Source: CAWCUK01 sp963798775 (lineage in GTDB: Bacteria > Bacteroidota > Ignavibacteria > Ignavibacteriales > Ignavibacteriaceae). From it: a stretch of 64,000 nucleotides of DNA. The position numbers and the translations under genes are program-made. The stretch spans positions 124,001-188,000 of the forward strand of contig CAWCUK010000001.1 in NCBI GenBank assembly GCA_963798775.1, read 5' to 3'. The notes beneath the pieces were generated by a model that had not been told where the DNA came from, made no database searches, and saw only the letters and a list, made by a program, of their open reading frames with translations. Below are positions 55,399 to 64,000 of this stretch, piece by piece; position 1 is the stretch's first letter; each line of letters opens with the position of its first letter.

Positions 55399-57303
55399 TT
55401 GAAGAAGTTCTTCTTAATATTAATATTGATATTCCCTTTTAGTACTATGAGTTTTAGTCAAACATTAAGCGATAGTTTAGAATTTATTCTGGTTGAAACT
55501 CCGGCAAATAATTTATCAACCGGTTTTAATAAACAAATTAATACCTATCATTTAAATTCTTCCTTAAAATTTAACCGCACTTTAGGTAACTTGAATATTA
55601 ATCTCGGCGAACGTTATAATTCAACGTATATCCGCGCCAATAATAAAAGCATTCGTGATGAACAATTTCTTTCTCTTTCAGGTGCTTACAAAATAAAAGA
55701 TTATTTTCGTTTCGGGGTTTTGGCGAACAATAATATATTTTCCGATAACAGAAAAATTGAAATAAATCAAGCTTCACTTTCAAGCGCGATTTTATTCGGT
55801 CAGGTTCTTCCTCATGAAAAAATCATAATCTCTCCTTTTTGGGGTTATATTAACAACCGGCAGATCGGAGAAAATGACAATGGTTTTACATACGGAGGCG
55901 AAGGATTAATAAAAAAAATTAATGTTGCCGATTTAGATATAACCTCAGAAATGAAATTTAAAAATGAAGATATTTCTCCGCGCAAAAATTACCTAAGATA
56001 TTTTGATTTTTTACTTTCCAACGATTTTAATAATAAAGTTGCTAATAACATTGAAGCTAAATATCTGAGGAGTAGAAAAGATTTTTATTACGAAGCTGAT
56101 TCCGTAACATCAAGAGAATTTAATATCGCGAATAATATTCAAAGCAGAATTGAAACTAATTATCTTTTGCAGGACAATCTGAACTTAGTAAAAGTTTTTG
56201 ATATTTTTTCTCTTGATATGCTGGGGAGAGCGGCTTTTAGAAGCATCGACAGAGACACAAGATATCGTTCATTAACAAATGTTTCTTCTTCTATTTTCGA
56301 TACTAAAATAAATGAACTTAAAATTGAGTTTGAGTCTATGGCCTCGTATAAAAGCAAAAACTTTAATAGTTCGTTAAGGTTTCAATATTCAGAAAGAGAT
56401 GAAAAACACGTAACTAAGAATCTAAAAGATGTAAATAATATTTTTTATGAAAAACGATCAGAATCCGAAAGCATGAAAAATAATAATTCCGTTCGCGCGG
56501 CAATTTCTTTTTTGGGAACTGTAAAATTTTCTGATACGGATAAATTATATTTCAGTATTCTTCAAAATAAATTAAAATATGATACCCCGAGCCCGAATAA
56601 TTTTGATGATCGTGATGAACTTCTTTCCATTATCAGAATAAAATATTCAAAACAACTTACACCGTTTTTTGAAACATTTATAAACACCGAAGGAACTTAC
56701 AACCATATAGTTTATTTATTTTCCCAAAAAAGTTCCAACAATAATATAAACCGAATTCTAAAATTGGCGGCGGGAGGTAGCTACAGCGGTAAAAATTATA
56801 AATCATTAAACATGTTTGAAGTATCCGCAAATTATACTGTTTATGATTTTGAAGATATTTCCCCTAACTACCGAAGCTATTCATTCCGGCAATATACAGC
56901 GACAGACTCAACAACTCTTAAATTGTTTAGAAATATTAACTTTGGTATTTACGGATATGTTAAACTTTCTGAACAAGGAGATTTTAAATGGGCATCTTTC
57001 TCAACAAAACCGACAAGATATCTACAGGAGATATTTTCAGAACCGAAATTTATTATTACTTTGCATCCTGTTTTATTTTCAGTCGGTATGCGTTATTTTT
57101 CACTAAAGACTTTTGAGTACAAAAACTTTTTAAAAGTACCAAATTCCGATTACTTAAGCATCGGCCCTTCATCTGAAATTGATTTAATGATTAAAGAAAG
57201 ATTATATTTAAGTATGCTCGGCTGGTATGAATTTATAACCGTTGACAGCGGCGCCAATAAAGAACAAGCAAATTTTACACTTCAGGTAAACTGGAGTTTT
57301 TAG
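55399..57303 (+). CDS. Outer-membrane beta-barrel protein of unknown function
   Basis: 634 residues from a TTG start, needed because the signal peptide begins there ('KKFFLILILIFPFSTMSFSQ'). The mature part is a long run of alternating amphipathic strands ('LNINLGERYNSTYI', 'FRFGVLANNNIF') ending in 'ANFTLQVNWSF', whose terminal Phe is the outer-membrane assembly signal. No plug, TPR or catalytic motif. I recognise no named family. It follows an FN3 lipoprotein and precedes an RsbW-like gene by 54 bases. Confidence 0.7.
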   Translation: MKKFFLILILIFPFSTMSFSQTLSDSLEFILVETPANNLSTGFNKQINTYHLNSSLKFNRTLGNLNINLGERYNSTYIRANNKSIRDEQFLSLSGAYKIKDYFRFGVLANNNIFSDNRKIEINQASLSSAILFGQVLPHEKIIISPFWGYINNRQIGENDNGFTYGGEGLIKKINVADLDITSEMKFKNEDISPRKNYLRYFDFLLSNDFNNKVANNIEAKYLRSRKDFYYEADSVTSREFNIANNIQSRIETNYLLQDNLNLVKVFDIFSLDMLGRAAFRSIDRDTRYRSLTNVSSSIFDTKINELKIEFESMASYKSKNFNSSLRFQYSERDEKHVTKNLKDVNNIFYEKRSESESMKNNNSVRAAISFLGTVKFSDTDKLYFSILQNKLKYDTPSPNNFDDRDELLSIIRIKYSKQLTPFFETFINTEGTYNHIVYLFSQKSSNNNINRILKLAAGGSYSGKNYKSLNMFEVSANYTVYDFEDISPNYRSYSFRQYTATDSTTLKLFRNINFGIYGYVKLSEQGDFKWASFSTKPTRYLQEIFSEPKFIITLHPVLFSVGMRYFSLKTFEYKNFLKVPNSDYLSIGPSSEIDLMIKERLYLSMLGWYEFITVDSGANKEQANFTLQVNWSF

Positions 57304-57357
57304 CGATGGAAAAAGCAAATATTTTTATTATTTTGTTCAATAAAATATAGGATAACA

Positions 57358-57777
57358 TTGGCTGAAAAAACATATACTTTGCAAATTGAAAGCGATCCTA
57401 ATAATCTTATTACCGTAGAAGAGTTTGTTAATTATTTTGCTAAAGATATTGGAATCGAAGAAGAAAAACTTTCAGCTTTATTGTTATCAGTAACAGAGGC
57501 AACTACTAATGCTATTATTCACGCGAATAAATGCGATGTTACAAAAAAAGTTTTAATAGATGTAACAGCGGATGAAGGTCTGTTAAAAATTTCAATTAAA
57601 GATGAAGGCAAAGGTTTTGATCCCGAAAGCGTTCCCGACCCGACAAAACCGGAAAATCTATTAAAAGATTCCGGCCGCGGATTATATTTAATGCGTGTTT
57701 ATATGGACGAACTAAAATATAACGTTACACCGGAAGGCACTGAAACTATTTTAATTATGTACATTAATAAAATGTAA
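57358..57777 (+). CDS. RsbW-like anti-sigma/serine-kinase ATPase (HATPase_c)
   Basis: 139 residues from a TTG start preceded by AGGATAA. GHKL fold with N box 'LSVTEATTNAIIHAN', G1 box 'IKDEGKGFDP' and G2 box 'DSGRGLYLMRV'. Such proteins bind a sigma factor or phosphorylate an STAS anti-sigma antagonist in partner-switching. No STAS protein, PP2C phosphatase or sigma factor is adjacent, so its partners are elsewhere. It is convergent with the minus-strand malate dehydrogenase: the stop abuts that gene's end with no spacer. Confidence 0.87.
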   Translation: MAEKTYTLQIESDPNNLITVEEFVNYFAKDIGIEEEKLSALLLSVTEATTNAIIHANKCDVTKKVLIDVTADEGLLKISIKDEGKGFDPESVPDPTKPENLLKDSGRGLYLMRVYMDELKYNVTPEGTETILIMYINKM

Positions 57778-58704
57778 CTAAAGCTTTATTTTTTTGATAT
57801 TAGCAGCTACATCGGATGCTGATTTTTTAAGCGCGTTCAATTCTTCATCCTTTAAATTAAGCTCTATAATTTTTTCAATTCCGTTTGCAGCAAGTTTAAC
57901 AGGCACTCCGCAGAAAACATCTGAAATTCCATATTCGCCTTCCAGCCAAGCCGCGCAAGGCAGAATCCTTTTTTTATTTTTAGAAATTGCTTCAACCATT
58001 TCAACAGCCGCGGAAGAAGGGGCATAATAGGCGCTTCCGGTTTTCAGATAATTTACAATTTCAATTCCGCCTTTTCTCGCCCTATCCACTAATTCTTTTA
58101 TTTTTGAGGAAGATAAAAGTTCATCAATAGGAATTCCCGCAACAGTAGAATAACGAACCAGAGGAACCATTGAATCTCCGTGCCCTCCCAAAACCATGGC
58201 GTTAACATCATTAACCGAAACATCCAGAGCTTGAGCAATAAATAGTCTAAATCTTGCCGAATCCAAAATTCCGGCCATTCCTATAACTCGCGATTTTTCA
58301 AACCCGCTAACCCGCAGTGCAACATACGCCATAACATCCAGAGGATTTGAAACAACAACAAGAATAGACTGGGGCGAATATTCAACTATTTTTTCTGTAA
58401 CTTCTTTAACAATTTTTACATTCGCTGAAAGTAAATCATCTCTACTCATTCCGGGTTTGCGCGCTAAACCAGCGGTAATAACCACACAATCAGAATTTGC
58501 GGTATCTTTATAATTATTTGTACCTATAATTTTGGTATCGAATAATTCAACGGGGGCGCTTTCCCACATATCCAAAGCTTTTCCTTGAGGTATTCCTTCC
58601 AAAACATCAAGCAGAACTACCTCTTCGGCTAATTGTTTTTCGGCTAATCTTTGTGCCGCTGTTGCTCCCACATTTCCGGCACCTATTACAGTTATTTTTT
58701 TCAT
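57778..58704 (-). CDS. mdh: Malate dehydrogenase, paralogue 1 (LDH-like family)
   Basis: 308 residues. NAD motif GAGNVGA (8-14). The substrate loop 'ARKPGMSR' holds R82, M86 and R88; Arg in place of the LDH Gln gives malate specificity. Catalytic His is in 'GGHGDSMVPL'. It converts malate and oxaloacetate in the TCA cycle. A second, clearly different malate dehydrogenase starts 182 bases away on the other strand. An acidic 'LLD' after the second strand indicates NAD rather than NADP. Confidence 0.93.
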   Translation of the reverse strand: MKKITVIGAGNVGATAAQRLAEKQLAEEVVLLDVLEGIPQGKALDMWESAPVELFDTKIIGTNNYKDTANSDCVVITAGLARKPGMSRDDLLSANVKIVKEVTEKIVEYSPQSILVVVSNPLDVMAYVALRVSGFEKSRVIGMAGILDSARFRLFIAQALDVSVNDVNAMVLGGHGDSMVPLVRYSTVAGIPIDELLSSSKIKELVDRARKGGIEIVNYLKTGSAYYAPSSAAVEMVEAISKNKKRILPCAAWLEGEYGISDVFCGVPVKLAANGIEKIIELNLKDEELNALKKSASDVAANIKKIKL

Positions 58705-58886
58705 TTTATTTCCTTCAGACTCATCTTTTTTATTATTGTTTAATTTAAACTTTTATTCTCTTTTTATGAAGAAGATATTTCTTATAATTTATTAAAATAT
58801 AATTCGTTGCATATAGCAGAATTCATAATTATCTTTAAAATGTAAATGAAAAATTTAAGCAATTTTAAAAAGATTTAGGAGAAATA

Positions 58887-59852
58887 ATGGCTAGAAAAAA
58901 AATTGCTCTTATAGGCGGTGGTCAAATTGGCGGCGTTTTAGCCCAATTAATCGCTCTTAGAAAACTCGGCGATGTTGTTCTATTTGATATTGTTGAAGAT
59001 ATGCCGCAAGGTAAATCTCTCGATATCGCCGAAGCATCACGCGTTGATGGTTTTGACGTTAGTGTGACAGGAACAAATACATATAAAGATATTAATGGGG
59101 CCGATTTAGTAATTATTACTGCCGGACTTCCCAGAAAACCCGGTATGAGCCGCGATGATCTTTTAACTACAAATTCTAAAATTATGAGATCTGTAGCCGA
59201 AGGCGTTAAAGAAAACGCTCCTAACGCTATTGTAATTATTATTTCCAATCCTTTGGATGCAATGGTAACTTTATTTAAAAAAGTTTCCGGATTTGACGCA
59301 AATAAAGTAATTGGCCAAGCCGGCGTTCTCGATTCTTCAAGATTTTCATCCTTTATAGCTTGGGAATTGGGCGTATCAGTAAAAGACGTAAACGCGATGG
59401 TTTTAGGCGGCCATGGCGATACTATGGTGCCGATTGTTAGATATGCCAATGTTAACGGTATTCCGGTTATGGAATTGCTGGAAAGAAAATATAATGATAA
59501 AGAAAAAGCTAAATCTGTTATGGCCGATATGGTAAAAAGAACCAAAATGGCGGGCGGTGAAGTTGTTAAATTGTTAAAAACCGGTTCAGCCTTTTACTCC
59601 CCCGCTTCTTCGGCAATTTCTATGGCAGAATCTATTTTACTGGATGAAAAACGAGTACTGCCGGTTTGCGCGTATTTAAATGGCGAATTCGGAGTTGACG
59701 GTTATTATGTTGGTGTCCCGGCAGTTTTAGGTGCTGATGGTGTAGAAAAAGTTGTTGAATTTTCTTTAGACCAAGAAGAACAGTCAGCTTTGGATAATTC
59801 CATTAGCGCGGTAAAAAATCTAGTTGCCGATATGGACAGGTTAGGTTTATAA
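58887..59852 (+). CDS. mdh: Malate dehydrogenase, paralogue 2 (LDH-like family)
   Basis: 321 residues. NAD motif GGGQIGG (10-16), acidic 'LFDIVE' for NAD preference, substrate loop 'PRKPGMSR' with R83, M87 and R89, catalytic His in 'GGHGDTMVPI'. It ends with a long regular helix ('SISAVKNLVADMDRL'). It resembles the Chlorobi/alphaproteobacterial type, while its divergent neighbour is shorter and less similar at the N-terminus. A good Shine-Dalgarno (AGGAGAA) precedes the start. The stop is followed by its own terminator. Confidence 0.94.
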   Translation: MARKKIALIGGGQIGGVLAQLIALRKLGDVVLFDIVEDMPQGKSLDIAEASRVDGFDVSVTGTNTYKDINGADLVIITAGLPRKPGMSRDDLLTTNSKIMRSVAEGVKENAPNAIVIIISNPLDAMVTLFKKVSGFDANKVIGQAGVLDSSRFSSFIAWELGVSVKDVNAMVLGGHGDTMVPIVRYANVNGIPVMELLERKYNDKEKAKSVMADMVKRTKMAGGEVVKLLKTGSAFYSPASSAISMAESILLDEKRVLPVCAYLNGEFGVDGYYVGVPAVLGADGVEKVVEFSLDQEEQSALDNSISAVKNLVADMDRLGL

Positions 59853-59866
59853 AATTTATCTTCGAC

Positions 59867-59900
59867 GGCTGTTTCTTTTTGGGAAACAGCCTGTTTATTC
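59867..59900 (+). terminator. Rho-independent terminator after the plus-strand malate dehydrogenase
   Basis: GGCTGTTTC (59867-59875) pairs with GAAACAGCC (59883-59891), loop of 7, then TGTTTATTCTT. Confidence 0.75.
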
Positions 59901-59948
59901 TTCATTAGCTTACACATCTTTTTCTCATAATTTTTTTTTGCAAAAAAT

Positions 59949-59956
59949 TAACTTTG
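59949..59956 (+). promoter_or_regulatory. Possible -7 element (TAACTTTG) of the BtuB-like receptor gene
   Basis: The octamer is identical to the nuo and rplU -7 boxes. It lies downstream of the TTG at 59938, so the longest possible ORF start cannot be the real one if this element is used. No good TTG box is seen 20 bases upstream. Confidence 0.4.
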
Positions 59957-60021
59957 TAGTTTTACAATTACGTATGTTTGTACAACCAAAAAAATTCTCA
60001 TTACTATTTAAGGCCTTAAAA

Positions 60022-61839
60022 TTGAATAAGACAATTATTTTATTTGCCTGCGCTTTATTTTTATTAATTAATAATAACAATGCGCAGACTTTAAAACATC
60101 AACTGGATGAAATTATTGTAACCGCCGGAAGAACTCCTATTTCATTCTCCGATTTAACTCGAGATGTTCTTGTAATAAATTCGGCTGAAATAAAGAATAT
60201 ACCGGCAAACAGCGTTCAAGATGTACTTGAGTACGCGGTTGGCGTTGATCTGAGGCCGAGAGGAATAGACGGCGTTCAGGCGGATGTTAGTATACGCGGC
60301 GGAACTTTTGAACAAACTTTAATTTTAATTGACGGAGTGAAAATAAACGATCCGCAAACCGGGCACCATAATTTAAATTTACCGGTTTCTTTAGATGATG
60401 TTGAAAGAATTGAAATATTAAAAGGACAAGGTTCAAAAATTTTCGGGGCAAACGCTTTCAGCGGAGTAATAAATATTATTACTAAAAAAGGATATAAAAA
60501 ATCCTTAAGTTTAAAAACCGCCGGCGGACAGTATGGTTTTTACAACGGCGCTATATCGGTTTCATATCCTTTGGGTTCTCTGTCAAATCATATTTCATTT
60601 TCTAAAAAGAAATCCGACGGGTACAGGCACAATACTAATTTTGATATTATTAATTTTTCATATAATTCTACTTTATCCACTAATTTTGGAAAACTAAATT
60701 TTTTGTTCGGTTACGATGATAAAAAATTCGGCTCAAACGGGTTTTATTCATCAATATTCCCTAATCAGTGGGAACATACTACAACAAAATTCTTTAGCGC
60801 CGGCGCTGATTTAGGAAATAAAAATCTTTTAATTTCACCAAAGATTTTCTGGCGCAGAAACGATGATAATTATTTGCTGGATTATGAGAAACCATCATTT
60901 TATCAGAATATTCATCAAACCAATGTATACGGTGCCGAAGTACAAGCATCTTTAAAAAGCGGGTTTGGCGTTACTTCATTCGGTGGTGAATTAACAGAAG
61001 ATAAAATTAAAAGTACAAACCTCGGAAATCATAAAAGAAATAATGGCGGAATTTTTCTTGAACATCGGTTTTCCCCGATAGAAAATTTTACAATAAATGC
61101 CGGCGCTTTTGCCTATAACTATTCTTCGATAGGCTGGAAATATTGGCCCGGAATAGATTTTGGCTACAGTTTTTCCAAATCGACCAGGATGTTTGCTTCT
61201 GCCGGTAAAGCCTTTAGAGTTCCTACATATACTGAATTATATTATTCTTCTCCCTCAAGTGAAGGGAACCCAAATCTTAAATATGAAGAAACAACAAATT
61301 ATGAAGCCGGGATAAAACAATTCGGAAATTACTACAGCGCTTCTTTCAGCCTTTTTAGAAAGGAAGGGAAAAATTTAATCGATTGGATCAGAACTAAGAA
61401 CGGAGATCCTTGGATAGCCGCAAATATAGGGAAAGTAAACACTAACGGTGCCGAATTTACTTTTAATTTTTTGCCGGGATTAATGCTTAACAATTTTCCT
61501 ATTACAAAAGTTAGTTTGGATTATACTTATCTAAATTCAGATAAAAAAACTGAAAATTTTGATTCGGAATATTTACTTGATTATTTAAGGCAGCAATTAA
61601 TTTTTACGGTTATTAACAACTGGTGGCTTGATATAAACCAAAGCTGGATTGTAAGATACGAGAACAGAATATTTTTTGAAGATCATATTATTTTGGATAC
61701 ACAACTTTTTAAAGATATTAATAATCTGCAGCTGTTTTTAAAAGCGACAAATTTATTTAATAAAAGTTATCAGCAGATAAGCGGAGTTCCGCTTCCGGGA
61801 AGATGGATTTACGCGGGAGTTAATTTAAAATTTGAGTAA
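60022..61839 (+). CDS. TonB-dependent outer-membrane receptor (BtuB/siderophore-receptor type)
   Basis: About 605 residues from the TTG at 60022, which opens a normal signal peptide ('NKTIILFACALFLLINNNNAQ'); an ATG at 59974 or TTG at 59938 would add a charged leader. TonB box/plug start 'LDEIIVTAGRTPISF', plug 'SVQDVLEYAVGVDLRPRG', 'ADVSIRGGTFEQTLILIDGV', 'ERIEILKGQGSKIFGANAFSGV'. A 22-strand barrel ends 'WIYAGVNLKFE'. It lacks the N-terminal beta-sandwich of the receptor at 44263. The plug is BtuB-like, but the ligand is not certain, and no cobalamin riboswitch was seen upstream. Confidence 0.9.
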   Translation: MNKTIILFACALFLLINNNNAQTLKHQLDEIIVTAGRTPISFSDLTRDVLVINSAEIKNIPANSVQDVLEYAVGVDLRPRGIDGVQADVSIRGGTFEQTLILIDGVKINDPQTGHHNLNLPVSLDDVERIEILKGQGSKIFGANAFSGVINIITKKGYKKSLSLKTAGGQYGFYNGAISVSYPLGSLSNHISFSKKKSDGYRHNTNFDIINFSYNSTLSTNFGKLNFLFGYDDKKFGSNGFYSSIFPNQWEHTTTKFFSAGADLGNKNLLISPKIFWRRNDDNYLLDYEKPSFYQNIHQTNVYGAEVQASLKSGFGVTSFGGELTEDKIKSTNLGNHKRNNGGIFLEHRFSPIENFTINAGAFAYNYSSIGWKYWPGIDFGYSFSKSTRMFASAGKAFRVPTYTELYYSSPSSEGNPNLKYEETTNYEAGIKQFGNYYSASFSLFRKEGKNLIDWIRTKNGDPWIAANIGKVNTNGAEFTFNFLPGLMLNNFPITKVSLDYTYLNSDKKTENFDSEYLLDYLRQQLIFTVINNWWLDINQSWIVRYENRIFFEDHIILDTQLFKDINNLQLFLKATNLFNKSYQQISGVPLPGRWIYAGVNLKFE

Positions 61840-61861
61840 AATCGATAAGAAATTTGGCAAT

Positions 61862-61897
61862 AAAAAAACCTCCCTAAAAGGAGGTTTTCTTTTTTTT
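61862..61897. terminator. Strong bidirectional terminator between the receptor gene and rpmA
   Basis: AAAACCTCC (61865-61873) pairs with GGAGGTTTT (61880-61888), loop of 6, with T8 after it on the plus strand and T-rich sequence on the minus strand. Confidence 0.9.
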
Positions 61898-61914
61898 AAT
61901 AGCATTCAGATAAA

Positions 61915-62175
61915 TTAAGCTTCAGCAGGAAAAACATTTATATATTTTCTATCGCCTCTTTTGATTTCAAATTTTACAACACCTTCGGCAACAGCAAATA
62001 AAGTATCATCGCCGCCTTTTTTAACATTAACGCCGGGATGAAATTTAGTTCCTCTTTGTCTAACCAAAATATTACCGGCTAAAACATGTTCGCCACCGAA
62101 TTTTTTAACACCTAGACGTTGCGCATTACTATCTCTGCCGTTTCTTGATGAACCTTGACCTTTTTTATGAGCCAT
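61915..62175 (-). CDS. rpmA: 50S ribosomal protein L27
   Basis: 86 residues, normal length. N-terminus 'MAHKKGQGSSRNGRDS' reaches the peptidyl-transferase centre and starts directly without the cleaved extension seen in Firmicutes. Conserved 'RLGVKKFGGEHVLAGNILVRQRGT' region. Co-transcribed with rplU, 17 bases upstream. Confidence 0.97.
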   Translation of the reverse strand: MAHKKGQGSSRNGRDSNAQRLGVKKFGGEHVLAGNILVRQRGTKFHPGVNVKKGGDDTLFAVAEGVVKFEIKRGDRKYINVFPAEA

Positions 62176-62192
62176 TTTATAATCTCCTCTTT

Positions 62193-62501
62193 TTAACCGA
62201 TCTTAGTAATTTCTATTCTTGTTAAATGTTGTCTGTGGCCGTTCTTCTTTTCGTAGCCTGTTCTTCTTTTCTTTTTGAATACGATTACTTTATCATCTTT
62301 AACATGTTCCAAAACTTTAGCCGTAACTTTTACACCTTCAACAATAGGCGCTCCGACTTTTGTTCCGTTTTCATCGCCGAATAAAAAAACATTGTCAAAA
62401 GTAACATCAGATTCAACATCTTCCTTTAAACGAGGAACATAATATTTATTATTTTCTGTTACCTTAAATTGTTGTCCTAATATATCAACAACCGCAAACA
62501 T
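62193..62501 (-). CDS. rplU: 50S ribosomal protein L21
   Basis: 102 residues. 'MFAVVDILGQQFKVTENNKYYVPRL' start and 'KVIVFKKKRRTGYEKKNGHRQ' C-terminal signature. Binds 23S rRNA near L20. First gene of the rplU-rpmA operon, with the promoter at 62534-62564 and a short leader. Confidence 0.97.
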   Translation of the reverse strand: MFAVVDILGQQFKVTENNKYYVPRLKEDVESDVTFDNVFLFGDENGTKVGAPIVEGVKVTAKVLEHVKDDKVIVFKKKRRTGYEKKNGHRQHLTRIEITKIG

Positions 62502-62533
62502 TATTTACCTCTACTTTTCTAAAATTTAGACAA

Positions 62534-62564
62534 CAAAGTTAACAAATTGTTAATTCCAAGTCAA
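62534..62564 (-). promoter_or_regulatory. Promoter of rplU-rpmA, Bacteroidota type
   Basis: On the minus strand TTGAC (62564-62560) and TAACTTTG (62541-62534) with 20 bases between TTG and TA. The perfect palindrome TTAACAA-T-TTGTTAA overlaps the spacer and -7 box. Confidence 0.75.
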
Positions 62565-62619
62565 TTGAGGGAGGAATTATTTTCTTTACTGAAAATAAGT
62601 GTTAATAAAATTATTTCTT

Positions 62620-63652
62620 TCATTTTTTTATCAGAAAAGAAAATTCACTGCCGGAATTTAAGTTTGCTTTTAACATCAATTTTAGAGCCGTGAGCTTCTA
62701 TAATATGTTTAACAATAGCAAGCCCTAAACCTGTTCCCCCAACTGCGCGAGATCTTGCTTTATCTACACGATAAAATCTTTCGAAAATACGTCGATAAAT
62801 CTTCCTCCGGAATTCCGATGCCGGTATCTTTTATAACAAATTTTATAAACTTACTTTCTTCTTCGGCAAAAACCTCTATTTTCCCTTTTTCGGTATATTT
62901 AATCGCGTTAGAAATTAAATTTACAAAAACTTGACGGAGTTTATTTTTATCGCCAAAAACTTGAGTTTTTTCTTTTACAGGATGAAAAATTAAGTTCTAT
63001 TCCTTTTTCTTCCGCCGAGTTTTTATATTCGCTTATTATCGCGTGTTTAATATTCATTCATATAAAAGAACCTAAAACTCAACCGCATTTCGCCCGATTC
63101 AATCATTGAAATATCTATTAAATCATTTAGCAAGATTATTAAGATTTATCTGTATGCTGATTAGCTTTTTCAAGAAAGTAATATTAACTTTTCGATCATT
63201 TATCGCGCCGTTAAGCAAAGTTTCCAATATATCCTTGAATTGCAAATATCGGAGTTCTTAGTTCGTGAGAAACGTTTGCCAAAAATTCTGTTCTCATTTT
63301 TTCGAATCTTTTTAGATATTCAATATCGGCTTTTAGTTTTGTAAACATTTTTTTTATTTCATCCTGAACGCCCGTTAAATATCTACTTAGTATTAATTTC
63401 TTCCGAGGAATTTGTATAGAATATTTTTTCTGATATTCTCGATAATTATGCCTTAACTTCTCTAAATTCCTTACTTCGTTTTCTTCCAATAATATTTAAG
63501 AAGATGAGAGATGCGAAGTAATTAGTATTAAACTTAATGAATGATTAGAATAGATATATTAAACAAAAAATTAAAATAAAAGATAAGATCGAAAAGGCAA
63601 GAAATTCCCAGAAATAAACTCTGCGATGAATAAAGATTTGATTTAATATCAT
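62620..63652 (-). CDS. PhoR-like sensor histidine kinase, many frameshifts
   Basis: About 340 residues in several frame segments. The start ATG at 63652 overlaps the response-regulator stop (ATGA). Two hydrophobic stretches form the N-terminal membrane region ('FLAFSILSFILIFCLIYLF'). Then comes the linker helix to the H box 'FLANVSHELRTPIFAIQGYI', whose His is the phosphorylation site. After that, frames change at least at 63220, 63130, 63050, 62990 and 62790. The ATP-binding end is clear: 'YRVDKARSRAVGGTGLGLA' and 'IIEAHGSKIDVKS', finishing 'FSFLIKK'. The order regulator-then-kinase and this short architecture match PhoBR, so phosphate sensing is plausible but not proven. Confidence 0.78.
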
Positions 63653-64000
63653 TCAACACTTTTAAATCTGTATCCTACGCCTTTTACGGTTTCTATTAAA
63701 TCTGAAATACTTTCCAAGTTTTTCCCGAATTTTTCTAATATGAACATCAACAGTTCTATCAACAACATAAACATCGGCTCCCCAAATATCTTTTAATAGC
63801 ACTTCGCTTGAAAAACTTTTCCCGGATGGTTTGCAAGATAATAACAGAATTTCGAATTCTTTACGTGGGAAAATTTTTTCTTCTACCGTCAATACTTACC
63901 AATATACTTTCACGATCAATTTCTAAAGCGGACCGATTTTATACATTTGCGGAGTAGATTTTCCTCGTGCACGAGCTTTATCATTCTTACGAAGGTTAGA
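63649..64000 (-). CDS. OmpR/PhoB-family response regulator (N-terminus off the window), frameshifts
   Basis: Only the C-terminal DNA-binding half is present. Winged-helix landmarks: 'IGPLEIDRESILVSIDGR', 'FPRKEFEILLL', 'LLKDIWGADVYVVDRTVDVHIRKIREKLG' (split here over two frames) and the last 'GVGYRFKSVE'. At least three shifts are seen (near 63925, 63885 and 63715). The receiver domain lies beyond the right edge. It overlaps the kinase start by 3 bases. Confidence 0.78.

Noticed and set aside
58922..59545. Long minus-strand ORF inside the malate dehydrogenase gene
   Set aside because: Antisense shadow of a well-conserved gene, rich in Ser/Thr/Ile as expected from reverse reading; same for 15746-16357 and 39241-39423.
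59938..60021. TTG at 59938 as start of the BtuB-like receptor
   Set aside because: It puts a charged 28-residue leader before the signal peptide and lies upstream of a TAACTTTG promoter element.
59900..60021. Cobalamin riboswitch before the BtuB-like receptor
   Set aside because: The leader is too short and lacks a B12-box-like conserved core.

Overview
The window looks like a chromosome segment of a low-GC member of the Ignavibacteria/Melioribacter branch of the Bacteroidota-Chlorobiota group. Five secreted proteins end in the 'NYPNPFNP...' type IX secretion (T9SS) sorting domain typical of that lineage. There is a TonB receptor/DUF4249 pair, and two clear promoters have the Bacteroidota-type TTG-N20-TAnnTTTG layout. 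The taxonomic call is inference from gene content. I see no rRNA, tRNA, CRISPR array, transposase or prophage.

Layout. 1-9.7 kb (minus strand): a surface-polysaccharide cluster of two tandem KaiC-like ATPases, a TPR/outer-membrane barrel protein, a processive family-2 glycosyltransferase, a small membrane protein, and a deacetylase-like protein cut by the left edge. 9.9-12.8 kb: a GH9 glucanase, a lone receiver protein and a fatty-acid-hydroxylase-like enzyme. 12.8-18.0 kb: an M16 peptidase pair, a dipeptide epimerase and an NlpC/P60 endopeptidase, which look like a murein-peptide recycling set. 18.2-23.9 kb: two convergent operons, an amino-acid adenylation enzyme plus formyltransferase facing an SGNH protein, a carrier protein and an MBOAT acyltransferase. 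This is the most interesting locus. 24.3-40.7 kb: T9SS cargo (fibronectin-repeat protein, GHL10 hydrolase, anchor-D protein, GH13 amylase) mixed with an NSS transporter with its MetS-like small subunit, and a PPi-type phosphofructokinase. 40.8-49.6 kb: PcrA/UvrD helicase, HemF, TonB receptor/DUF4249, PEGA-propeller lipoprotein, ferritin. 49.7-54.2 kb: nuoABCDEF. 54.3-61.8 kb: FN3 lipoprotein, barrel protein, RsbW-like kinase, two divergent malate dehydrogenases, BtuB-like receptor. 61.9-64 kb: rpmA, rplU and a PhoR/PhoB-like two-component pair cut by the right edge.

How the genes work together. The cell appears to make and decorate envelope glycans (1-10 and 18-24 kb), recycle its wall peptides (13-18 kb), secrete glycan-degrading enzymes by T9SS (24-41 kb), take up substrates through TonB receptors and sodium symport, and respire with complex I. 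HemF and ferritin suggest it tolerates or uses oxygen.

Data quality. At least ten genes are split by one-base shifts, often in homopolymers, with a sensible protein continuing in the next frame. They are densest in nuoC/nuoD, at 33.4-34.1 kb and in the last 1.4 kb. This pattern fits uncorrected long-read indels better than gene decay, so split genes are annotated here as single loci with the shift positions given.
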